From assembly GCA_934183135.1 (NCBI GenBank), contig CAKPRX010000120.1, positions 1 through 5,147 of the forward strand: a stretch of DNA of 5,147 nucleotides, given 5' to 3'. Origin of the DNA: an uncultured Prevotella sp. (GTDB lineage Bacteria; Bacteroidota; Bacteroidia; Bacteroidales; Bacteroidaceae). The notes beneath the pieces were generated by a model. It worked only from the letters and a program-made list of their open reading frames with translations. It had not been told where the DNA came from and searched no databases. This document shows, one piece after another, positions 1 to 4,910 of this stretch (position 1 is its first letter; each line of letters opens with the position of its first letter). A program made the position numbers and the translations under genes.

Positions 1-331
1 GGATAATACAGTTTACCACAATGAGGGGAATGTAGATGCCCAGGCTCTTGTTGACCGCCGGGGCGTAGGCCTCGATAAACATCTGGAGGATGGTTACAAA
101 GGTGGCTATCACCACCACGAACACCGGTATGCGCACCATGTCGGGGGTAAGGTTCTTGATACACGATATGACAAAGTTGGTACATATCAGCACGGCCATG
201 GTGGCCAGTCCCATCATCAGTCCGTTCATGGCGCTGGTCGTGGTGGCCAGTGTGGGACACATACCGAGCAGCAATACAAAGGTGGGGTTCTCCTTGACTA
301 CTCCGTTCTTAATAATGTCTATATAGTTCAT
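1..331 (-). CDS. rnfE: RnfE, electron transport complex membrane subunit (partial, 3' end off window)
   Basis: Integral membrane subunit of the Rnf ferredoxin:NAD+ oxidoreductase. The first 110 codons are visible, from ATG at 331; the rest lies beyond the left edge (a full protein is about 190-230 residues). Visible family signatures are KENP near residue 13, LLGMCPTLA at 21-29, NGLMMGLAT at 36-44, RIPVF at 67-71, the LGIYIPL stretch at 97-103 and VVNC at 105-108. Hydrophobic segments lie near 17-30, 36-58, 66-86 and 97-110. RnfE is chosen over its paralogue RnfA because of the NGLxMGLAT and (V/I)RIPVFVVVIA text and its place after rnfG. Cys25 and Cys108 match the conserved pair that, with the equivalent pair in RnfA, holds the intramembrane iron centre in Rnf/Nqr complexes. 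The gene starts 3 bp after the rnfG stop, with AAAGGA six bases before the ATG. Confidence 0.95.
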   Translation of the reverse strand, partial: MNYIDIIKNGVVKENPTFVLLLGMCPTLATTTSAMNGLMMGLATMAVLICTNFVISCIKNLTPDMVRIPVFVVVIATFVTILQMFIEAYAPAVNKSLGIYIPLIVVNCII

Positions 332-334
332 CTT

Positions 335-943
335 CTATCCTTTCTTTGCTTTAGCTGTTGCACCTGTATGCCCGTCAGCGCTGGCTCCGGCATAAGCCGC
401 ATAAGCCTGGTTGACAGCCTTGAGGAAAGCCCTCGATGTGATGGTCGACGCCGTGATGGCGTCTACATCGCCCCCGTCCTTGCTCACCTTGAGCGGCGTG
501 GCCGGGTTCTTTCCTATGATATTGCCCTTGGCGCCCTGCTGGAACCAGGTGGCAGCCTTGGCGCCCAGGCCCGGAGTCTCAGCGCTCTGCAGCACCGTGT
601 AGCCCGAGATGGCTCCCTGTGGCGTAAAGCCCACCAGTATGCGCAGCTCGCCGCCGAACCCCATCGTCGGGCTCTCCACGGCGGCACCGCCACCGGCTAT
701 CCGGTGTATCACCAGCAGCACTTCCTTGCCGTTGTCGGCCTGCTTCACGGTATCGTTGGCCGTCACCTCTACCCGGCCGCCGCCCATGACAGCGCTGATG
801 CCGTCGGCCAGCGTGCGCGCCTTCTGCTCCTCCTTAGGGGCCGTGGTTATATGGTTCACATAGGCCAGCAAGCAGCCCGTTATCAGGGCCACGCCCACCA
901 GTACCACTACCATATTGGTGAGCGACGATTGTAGTTTCTTCAT
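335..943 (-). CDS. rnfG: RnfG, FMN-binding electron transport subunit
   Basis: Rnf subunit with one N-terminal membrane anchor (about residues 10-29) and an FMN_bind domain that faces the periplasm in known complexes. Its FMN is attached to a Thr by the flavin transferase ApbE. 202 residues, typical length. The family motif ETPGLG is at 122-127. The expected attachment site, DAITASTITS at 161-170, is a variant of the usual Dxx(S/T)GA(S/T): Ala replaces Gly and Ser replaces Ala, with Thr167 as predicted acceptor. Two oddities: the Ala/Gly/Lys-rich C-terminal tail (about 182-202) carries a second, canonical match DGHTGAT at 190-196, and the anchor contains ITGC at 21-24, which fits a lipobox. 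The ATG at 943 overlaps the rnfD stop by 4 bp and has GGAGGT at 955-950, six bases upstream. Identity is secure from motifs and operon position; use of either oddity is not shown. Confidence 0.95.
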   Translation of the reverse strand: MKKLQSSLTNMVVVLVGVALITGCLLAYVNHITTAPKEEQKARTLADGISAVMGGGRVEVTANDTVKQADNGKEVLLVIHRIAGGGAAVESPTMGFGGELRILVGFTPQGAISGYTVLQSAETPGLGAKAATWFQQGAKGNIIGKNPATPLKVSKDGGDVDAITASTITSRAFLKAVNQAYAAYAGASADGHTGATAKAKKG

Positions 944-1935
944 TTGGCTACCTCCCCAAATCTTTTAGGTTTGACATAGAAGTTGATGAGGGGCGTCAAG
1001 GCGTTCATAATGAGTATGGCGAACGACATACCTTCGGGATAACTGCCCCAGTTGCGTATCACCACGGTGAGCACGCCTATCCCCACGGCATAGATGACCT
1101 GTCCGCGATGGGTCATGGGCGAGGTTACATAGTCGGTGGCCATAAAGATGGCTCCCAGCATGAGTCCGCCACTGAGCAACACGGCTACAGGGTTGGCATA
1201 CACGGGGTTGGCCAGGTGGAGCAGCCCACTCAGCACAAATACGGTCATCAGTATGGTTACGGGGATGTGCCAGGTAATGACCCTGCGCCACAGCATCCAG
1301 GCAAAGCCTATGAGCAGCGCCGCGGCACACACCTCGCCGATGGTGCCGGCACCATAGCCATTGGCCACGTTACCTAAGAGCATATCCATGCTGTCGGGCA
1401 GCCGGTCCAGGAGCGAGGCGTCGCCCGTCTTGATAGCGGCCTTCATCACGCTCAGTGGCGTGGCTCCGGTGGCAGCGTCCATATACGACAGGTGCTGACC
1501 CACCACGGGCCACGAGGTCATGGCTGCCGGAAAACTCACCAAGAGGAAACAGCGGCCCACGATGGCGGGGTTAAAGGGGTTGCAGCCCAGACCGCCAAAG
1601 GTCATCTTGCCTATGCCTATGGCCACCAAGGCACCCACGATGACCATCCAGACGGGAAAATTGCTGGGCAGGTTCATGCCCAAGAGCAGTCCGGTAATAA
1701 GGGCCGAGCCATCGGTAAGCGTAGGGGCCCGGTGCAGCAGATAGCGGCTGATGGCCCACTCGAAAAACATACAGGCGGCCACGCTCACGGCACACACCAC
1801 CAGCGAGCCCACCCCAAAGTAGAACAGCGACACCAGCAGGGCGGGCACCAGAGCTATCACCACGTTGTACATGTTGCGCTCTACGCTGTCGCCGCCATGT
1901 GCGTGGGGCGACAGAGATATAATTAACTTACTCAT
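940..1935 (-). CDS. rnfD: RnfD, membrane subunit with covalent FMN
   Basis: Integral membrane subunit of Rnf, homologous to NqrB, thought to take part in ion movement and to carry one covalent FMN (and possibly riboflavin). 331 residues, usual length. The flavinylation motif DAATGATP is at 153-160, with Thr159 the predicted FMN acceptor, on the periplasmic side in known structures. Other family signatures are LTDGSALITGLLL at 73-85, GGLGCNPFNPAIVGR at 114-128, ATDYVTSP at 266-273, and GSYPEGMSFAILIMNALTPLIN at 297-318. About nine or ten hydrophobic segments are visible (near 24-44, 46-62, 77-90, 95-112, 124-140, 204-215, 223-243, 249-266, 279-294 and 303-320). The start ATG at 1935 shares one base with the rnfC stop (TAATG), and the stop overlaps the rnfG start by 4 bp. 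Only a weak AAGAAG precedes the ATG, so expression probably depends on coupling to rnfC. Confidence 0.97.
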   Translation of the reverse strand: MSKLIISLSPHAHGGDSVERNMYNVVIALVPALLVSLFYFGVGSLVVCAVSVAACMFFEWAISRYLLHRAPTLTDGSALITGLLLGMNLPSNFPVWMVIVGALVAIGIGKMTFGGLGCNPFNPAIVGRCFLLVSFPAAMTSWPVVGQHLSYMDAATGATPLSVMKAAIKTGDASLLDRLPDSMDMLLGNVANGYGAGTIGEVCAAALLIGFAWMLWRRVITWHIPVTILMTVFVLSGLLHLANPVYANPVAVLLSGGLMLGAIFMATDYVTSPMTHRGQVIYAVGIGVLTVVIRNWGSYPEGMSFAILIMNALTPLINFYVKPKRFGEVAK

Positions 1936-3287
1936 TACTTCTTACTATTTCTTGATTTGATATTAGCCATGACCCTGCCCTTGCCTATCAGGATGTTGTC
2001 GAGTATGGGCCTATGTGAGGGACAGGTAAACTGGCAGCTGCCGCAGGCTATACACGACACAATCTGCTCTCGCTCGGCACGGTCGTACATGCCCCGGGCC
2101 GACAGGGTGGCCAGCAGATAGGGTTCCAGGCCCATCGGGCAAGCATCGACACACTTACCACAGCGTATGCAGGCTTGCACCTGTCCGCGATGGGCATCGG
2201 CACCGCTCAGCACGGTCACCGCATTGGTACCCTTGCACACGGGTACGTCCAGAGATACCACGGCCTTGCCCATCATGGGTCCGCCAGCCAGAACCTTGCT
2301 GTCGCCGTCGGGCATGCCGCCACATAGCTCTACCAAGTTGGCAAAGGGAGTTCCCATGCGTACCAGGTAGTTGGCCGACAGGCTCAGGGCTTGTCCCGAC
2401 ACGGTGGTATAACGCTCAAAGAGGGGTTTGTGCTTCATCACGGCCTGATAGACGGCATAGGCAGTGGCCACGTTCTGCACGATGGCGCCCACGTTGACTG
2501 GAATGGCGGGCGGGGCGGGCACCTGGCGGCCTATGACGGCGTCAACCAGCTGTTTCTCGCCTCCCTGAGGGTACTTCATCTGCAGCGGAACCACCTGTAC
2601 ACGTGGGTCGGCGGCCGTCTTCTCCTGCAACAGGGCTATGGCCTTGGGCTTATTGGCCTCGATACCTATATAGCCACGTTCCACATGGGCCGCCTTCATC
2701 AGCAGGTCCAGGCCCACCAGTATCTCATCGGCGTGTTCCATCATAAGCCTGTAGTCAGACGTGATGTAGGGTTCGCACTCCACTCCGTTAAGTATCACAC
2801 ACTCGGCCTTGGCCGTAGGAGGCGGACATAGCTTGATAAAGGTAGGAAATCCGGCACCGCCCATACCCGTTACGCCAGCCCACTTAATCTGCTCAATGAT
2901 AGTCTCGGCCGTCAGTTCCGGGTGAGCAGCCAGCGTCTCCAGGGTGTCGGTCCGGTCTATGCCCGGCTCCCACTCGTCGCCCTCCACCTTGACTATGATA
3001 GCAGGCTTGCGGTACCCGGTAGCGTCTATGGCAGTGTCTATCTTAGCCACCGTACCCGATACCGACGAGTAGATGGGGGCCGACACAAAGCCGCCGGCCT
3101 CGGCCAGCAGGGTACCCACCTTGACGGTGTCGCCCTTCTGCACTACAGGTTTGGCAGGGGCACCGATGTGCTGCGAAAGGGGAAATATGGCCTGGGTGGG
3201 CAGTGGCGCCGGACGCGTGGCCACCTCGGCCGCTATCTTGTGCTCGGCGGGATGTACGCCGCCTATCTTAAAGGTATGTAGTTTCAT
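1935..3287 (-). CDS. rnfC: RnfC, NADH/FMN-binding iron-sulfur subunit
   Basis: Peripheral cytoplasmic Rnf subunit that exchanges electrons with NAD(H) through FMN and two [4Fe-4S] clusters. 450 residues, the compact form without the long Ala-rich tail of enterobacterial RsxC. Order along the chain: the N-terminal RnfC domain (about 1-110, with FPLSQHIGAPAKP at 35-47 and a biotinyl-like fold), the Rossmann-like flavin/NADH domain with GMGGAGFPT at 141-149, NGVECEPY at 167-174 and KYPQGGEKQL at 238-247, an SLBB-like region (about 290-345, with GGPMMG at 335-340), then two cluster motifs, C373-C376-C379-C383 and C412-C415-C418-C422, each ending in CP. All sixteen-iron-family features expected for a working subunit of this type are intact. 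The ATG at 3287 overlaps the rnfB stop by 4 bp (ATGA). AAGGAGG at 3301-3295, seven bases upstream, is a strong Shine-Dalgarno match, unusual for Bacteroidetes. Confidence 0.97.
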   Translation of the reverse strand: MKLHTFKIGGVHPAEHKIAAEVATRPAPLPTQAIFPLSQHIGAPAKPVVQKGDTVKVGTLLAEAGGFVSAPIYSSVSGTVAKIDTAIDATGYRKPAIIVKVEGDEWEPGIDRTDTLETLAAHPELTAETIIEQIKWAGVTGMGGAGFPTFIKLCPPPTAKAECVILNGVECEPYITSDYRLMMEHADEILVGLDLLMKAAHVERGYIGIEANKPKAIALLQEKTAADPRVQVVPLQMKYPQGGEKQLVDAVIGRQVPAPPAIPVNVGAIVQNVATAYAVYQAVMKHKPLFERYTTVSGQALSLSANYLVRMGTPFANLVELCGGMPDGDSKVLAGGPMMGKAVVSLDVPVCKGTNAVTVLSGADAHRGQVQACIRCGKCVDACPMGLEPYLLATLSARGMYDRAEREQIVSCIACGSCQFTCPSHRPILDNILIGKGRVMANIKSRNSKK

Positions 3288-4144
3288 GCTTCAGCCTCCT
3301 TCTTCTTCACTACGGGAAAATTTACTTTGACAATGGCACCCGTGGGGCACTCTGCCACACACTTGGTACACATCCGGCACTTGTTGTAGTCTATGTATGA
3401 GAGATTGCCGGTTACCGTTATGGCTCCGAACGGGCACACCTTCTCGCACTTGCCACAACCTATGCACGCGGCCTGACAAGCCTTGCGGGCCACGGGACCA
3501 CGGTCGTGGTTCACGCAGCGTACATACACGCGGCGGCCCTTAGGCCCCTTCTTGCGCAGCTCGATGATGTGGCGCGGGCAAGCCTTGACACATCCGCCGC
3601 AACCTATGCACACGTCCTCGTTGACCTCAGGGATCCCCGTTTCAGGGTTAAGCACGATGCCGCCAAACTGGCAGGCCGACACGCAGTCGCCACAGCCCAG
3701 ACAGCCATAACCACAGCCGGTCTCGCCAGCCGAAGAGGCGTTGACGGCAGCACAGGTGTGCAGCCCCTCATACACAGCCACCTGCGGGCGGTTGTCACAG
3801 GTTCCATTACAGCGTACCACGGCTACCATGGGGTCGGCAGCCGCTGAGGCCATGCCTAACACCTCACTTATCTTAGCCATGGCAGCATCGCCACCCACGG
3901 GACAGCGCAGTCCGTCTATGCTTCCGGCATCAGCCCCCTTGACCAGGGCCTCGGCCATAGCGGCACAGCCGGCAAAGCCACAGCCTCCGCAGTTGGCGCC
4001 GGGCAGACACTGCTGCACATCCTTTACTCGCGGGTCTTCCTTGACAGCAAACTTGCGCGACACGGTGTACAACACCACTGCTGCCAGCAGCGCCACTCCG
4101 CACAGCACCATCACTGCCACTAAAATGTAGTTCATATCATTCAT
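3284..4144 (-). CDS. rnfB: RnfB, polyferredoxin subunit
   Basis: Rnf subunit that accepts electrons from ferredoxin on the cytoplasmic side. 286 residues, the long RnfB form. An N-terminal membrane anchor (about 6-28) is followed by the RnfB FeS domain, with LPGANCGGCGFAGC at 47-60 (C52, C55, C60) and C81. A Cys-bearing linker (C112, C116, C131, C144) follows, typical of long RnfB. Then come four ferredoxin-type motifs: C148-C151-C154-C158, C179-C182-C185-C189, C227-C230-C233-C237 and C256-C259-C262-C266. Three end in CP; the first ends in CQ. The charged tail is KKKEAEA. Start choice: ATG at 4144 overlaps the RseC-like gene by 8 bp. The in-frame ATG at 4135 (MNYILVAV) lies one base after that gene's stop and fits the usual RnfB N-terminus at least as well. 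Neither has a clear Shine-Dalgarno sequence. The stop overlaps rnfC by 4 bp. Confidence 0.96.
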   Translation of the reverse strand: MNDMNYILVAVMVLCGVALLAAVVLYTVSRKFAVKEDPRVKDVQQCLPGANCGGCGFAGCAAMAEALVKGADAGSIDGLRCPVGGDAAMAKISEVLGMASAAADPMVAVVRCNGTCDNRPQVAVYEGLHTCAAVNASSAGETGCGYGCLGCGDCVSACQFGGIVLNPETGIPEVNEDVCIGCGGCVKACPRHIIELRKKGPKGRRVYVRCVNHDRGPVARKACQAACIGCGKCEKVCPFGAITVTGNLSYIDYNKCRMCTKCVAECPTGAIVKVNFPVVKKKEAEA

Positions 4145-4565
4145 GTTTTGTACTTTCGATGTTGAAATGCACCCTCTGACCTAACCAGTGACGGCACAGG
4201 TATACTATAATATAATAAGGTATAAGGGAGAGAAGCCCTATACCGGCCGACAGGTAGTCGGCCAGCCCGAGGCCATAACGGGCCGTGGCAAAAAGGCCGA
4301 CCAGTACGACAAGCGGCAGCCCAAAGCCCACCCACAGGGCCAGCTGTATGGCCGATACCGAGGTAGATATGCGCACATGGTCGCCCACCGACAGGCCGTC
4401 GGTACTCTTGGCCGTCACGGTGAGTATATTCGTGCGACACTCAGCGGCATTGCAGTGACCCGACAGGGTACACCCGCCACAGGCTGATGCCCGCAGCACA
4501 CGAACCCGTACCTGCGACCCTATAATATCTGTCACTACACCTTCCTTGGTTATCACTCTGGCCAT
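4137..4565 (-). CDS. RseC/MucC-family membrane protein, first gene of the rnf operon
   Basis: Small membrane protein of the SoxR-reducing/RseC family. 142 residues from ATG at 4565. An N-terminal soluble part (EGVVTDIIGSQVRVRVLR at 8-25) carries a Cys cluster, C29-G-G-C32, C38 and C43, a likely metal, Fe-S or disulfide site. Two membrane segments follow (about 73-94 and 104-125) and a short basic tail. The family is known to sit at the head of rnf operons in Bacteroidetes; in E. coli RseC is a minor member of the SoxR-reducing Rsx system, but its biochemical role is not settled. The frame stays open upstream to a TTG at 4640, but that codon lies inside the likely -7 box (4645-4638) and the extra residues look unlike the family, so 4565 is preferred. 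No clear ribosome binding site precedes it. The stop overlaps the start of rnfB. Confidence 0.88.
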   Translation of the reverse strand: MARVITKEGVVTDIIGSQVRVRVLRASACGGCTLSGHCNAAECRTNILTVTAKSTDGLSVGDHVRISTSVSAIQLALWVGFGLPLVVLVGLFATARYGLGLADYLSAGIGLLSLIPYYIIVYLCRHWLGQRVHFNIESTKHE

Positions 4566-4596
4566 AGGCAAAACGCTTGTTTCAGTCGACACTGCC

Positions 4597-4628
4597 TGCC
4601 CACTTCCTAAGGTTATCTCCTGTGGGCA
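4597..4628 (-). repeat. Inverted repeat in the predicted rnf leader
   Basis: TGCCCAC at 4597-4603 and GTGGGCA at 4622-4628 are perfect complements, 7 bp arms with an 18-base loop, placed near the 5' end of the predicted rnf transcript. On the minus strand the loop includes AGGAGATAACC. In addition ACTGCCTGC occurs twice as a direct repeat, at 4591-4599 and 4630-4638, flanking the hairpin. It could be an mRNA 5' stability structure, an operator or chance; the arms are short. Confidence 0.35.
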
Positions 4629-4637
4629 TACTGCCTG

Positions 4638-4645
4638 CAAAATTA
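4638..4645 (-). promoter_or_regulatory. Candidate -7 box of the rnf operon
   Basis: The minus strand reads TAATTTTG, a full match to the Bacteroidetes primary sigma factor -7 consensus TAnnTTTG. Transcription would start near 4630-4635 and leave a leader of about 65-70 bases before the ATG at 4565. No TTTG lies at the ideal 19-base distance upstream, so the -33 element is missing or degenerate. It is the only match to this consensus I found on the minus strand upstream of the operon. It is placed by consensus alone. Confidence 0.5.
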
Positions 4646-4780
4646 GCTAAAAAAAACGATTTAGGCATCACTTTTTCGGTCAAAATCAGCACGCCCATCA
4701 GCTTTTAAGTTTTTTAGGCCACCGCACCAAGTCAAAACACGCTATTTAAGGGCATGAGAGACAAAAAAATCGGTTTTTTC

Positions 4781-4811
4781 TTTGCTTTTTAGCACGCAAA
4801 GCGTATCTTTG
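4781..4811 (+). promoter_or_regulatory. Bacteroidetes-type promoter for the rightward gene
   Basis: TTTG at 4781-4784 (-33 element) and TATCTTTG at 4804-4811 (-7 element, TAnnTTTG) are separated by exactly 19 bases, the known optimum for the Bacteroidetes primary sigma factor. Transcription would begin near 4815-4820 and give a leader of about 90-95 bases ahead of the ATG at 4911. The -7 box lies inside a palindrome and overlaps a second dyad, GCAAAG at 4796-4801 with CTTTGC at 4807-4812, so a regulator may bind here. Confidence 0.75.
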
Positions 4812-4820
4812 CATAAGATA
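4804..4820. repeat. Palindrome copy 1 (TATCTT-N5-AAGATA)
   Basis: The 17 bases form a perfect 6-bp inverted repeat, TATCTT and AAGATA, around TGCAT. It is 16/17 identical to the sequence at 4868-4884, differing only at the eleventh base. The left half is the -7 box of the full promoter. Confidence 0.75.
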
Positions 4821-4832
4821 GGCGGCACCTCG

Positions 4833-4854
4833 GCCATTCGAGCAAGCTCGTGGC
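4833..4854 (+). repeat. GC-rich stem-loop between the two palindromes
   Basis: GCCA at 4833-4836 pairs with TGGC at 4851-4854, and CGAGC at 4839-4843 pairs with GCTCG at 4846-4850, leaving a two-base TT bulge on the left and a two-base AA turn at the tip. It lies in the leader of any transcript from the upstream promoter and upstream of the second -7 box. No T-run follows, so it does not look like an intrinsic terminator. The tight tip suggests a DNA-level palindrome as much as an RNA hairpin. Confidence 0.45.
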
Positions 4855-4867
4855 GCTCGGTTTGCAC

Positions 4868-4884
4868 TATCTTTGCAAAAGATA
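4868..4884 (+). promoter_or_regulatory. Palindrome copy 2 with a second -7-like box
   Basis: TATCTT and AAGATA flank TGCAA in a perfect 6-bp inverted repeat. Its first eight bases, TATCTTTG at 4868-4875, again match TAnnTTTG. No TTTG lies 19 bases upstream (that position reads AGCT), so this is either a -33-less second promoter, starting near 4880 with a leader of about 30 bases, or a duplicated binding site. It repeats copy 1 with a 64-bp period. Confidence 0.5.
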
Positions 4885-4910
4885 CAATAAACATTAAAAG
4901 AGTCTACCTC

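Larger units (their letters stand above)
4566..4910. other. Divergent intergenic regulatory region
   Basis: About 345 bp separate the RseC-like gene (leftward) from the unknown gene (rightward). The left part (4566-4637) is the predicted rnf leader. The middle (about 4641-4792) is clearly more A/T-rich than the genes, with runs such as A8 at 4649-4656 and A7/T6 at 4763-4779, which suggests bent DNA or promoter-upstream elements. The right part (4781-4910) holds the plus-strand promoter signals, two palindromes and a stem-loop. No tRNA, other RNA gene or convincing ORF is seen in it; the minus-strand open frame across the right part is the shadow of the rightward gene running into noncoding DNA. 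Confidence 0.7.

Noticed and set aside
1..331. RnfA instead of RnfE for the left-edge gene
   Set aside because: The NGLMMGLAT and VRIPVFVVVIA stretches and the position right after rnfG fit RnfE; RnfA normally follows RnfE.
368..934. 188-codon plus-strand frame opposite rnfG
   Set aside because: Low-complexity Arg/His/Gln/Leu-rich translation, a mirror of the GC-rich rnfG codons; RnfG motifs on the other strand are unambiguous.
1492..1926. 144-codon plus-strand frame opposite rnfD
   Set aside because: His/Gly/Gln-rich shadow translation with no domain character, fully inside a confident rnfD.
2391..2831. 146-codon plus-strand frame opposite rnfC
   Set aside because: Antisense shadow inside the conserved flavin/NADH domain of rnfC.
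4763..4779. A7-TCGG-T6 as an intrinsic terminator
   Set aside because: The stem is only A-T pairs and no gene ends here: both neighbours point away. It is better read as A/T-tract DNA upstream of promoters.
4833..4854. Stem-loop as a transcription terminator or attenuator
   Set aside because: No T-run follows and no leader peptide is visible, so attenuation is not supported.
4566..4910. CRISPR array, tRNA, riboswitch or insertion sequence
   Set aside because: Only two repeat copies with a 64-bp period, no cloverleaf, no recognisable aptamer core, and no transposase or terminal inverted repeats.
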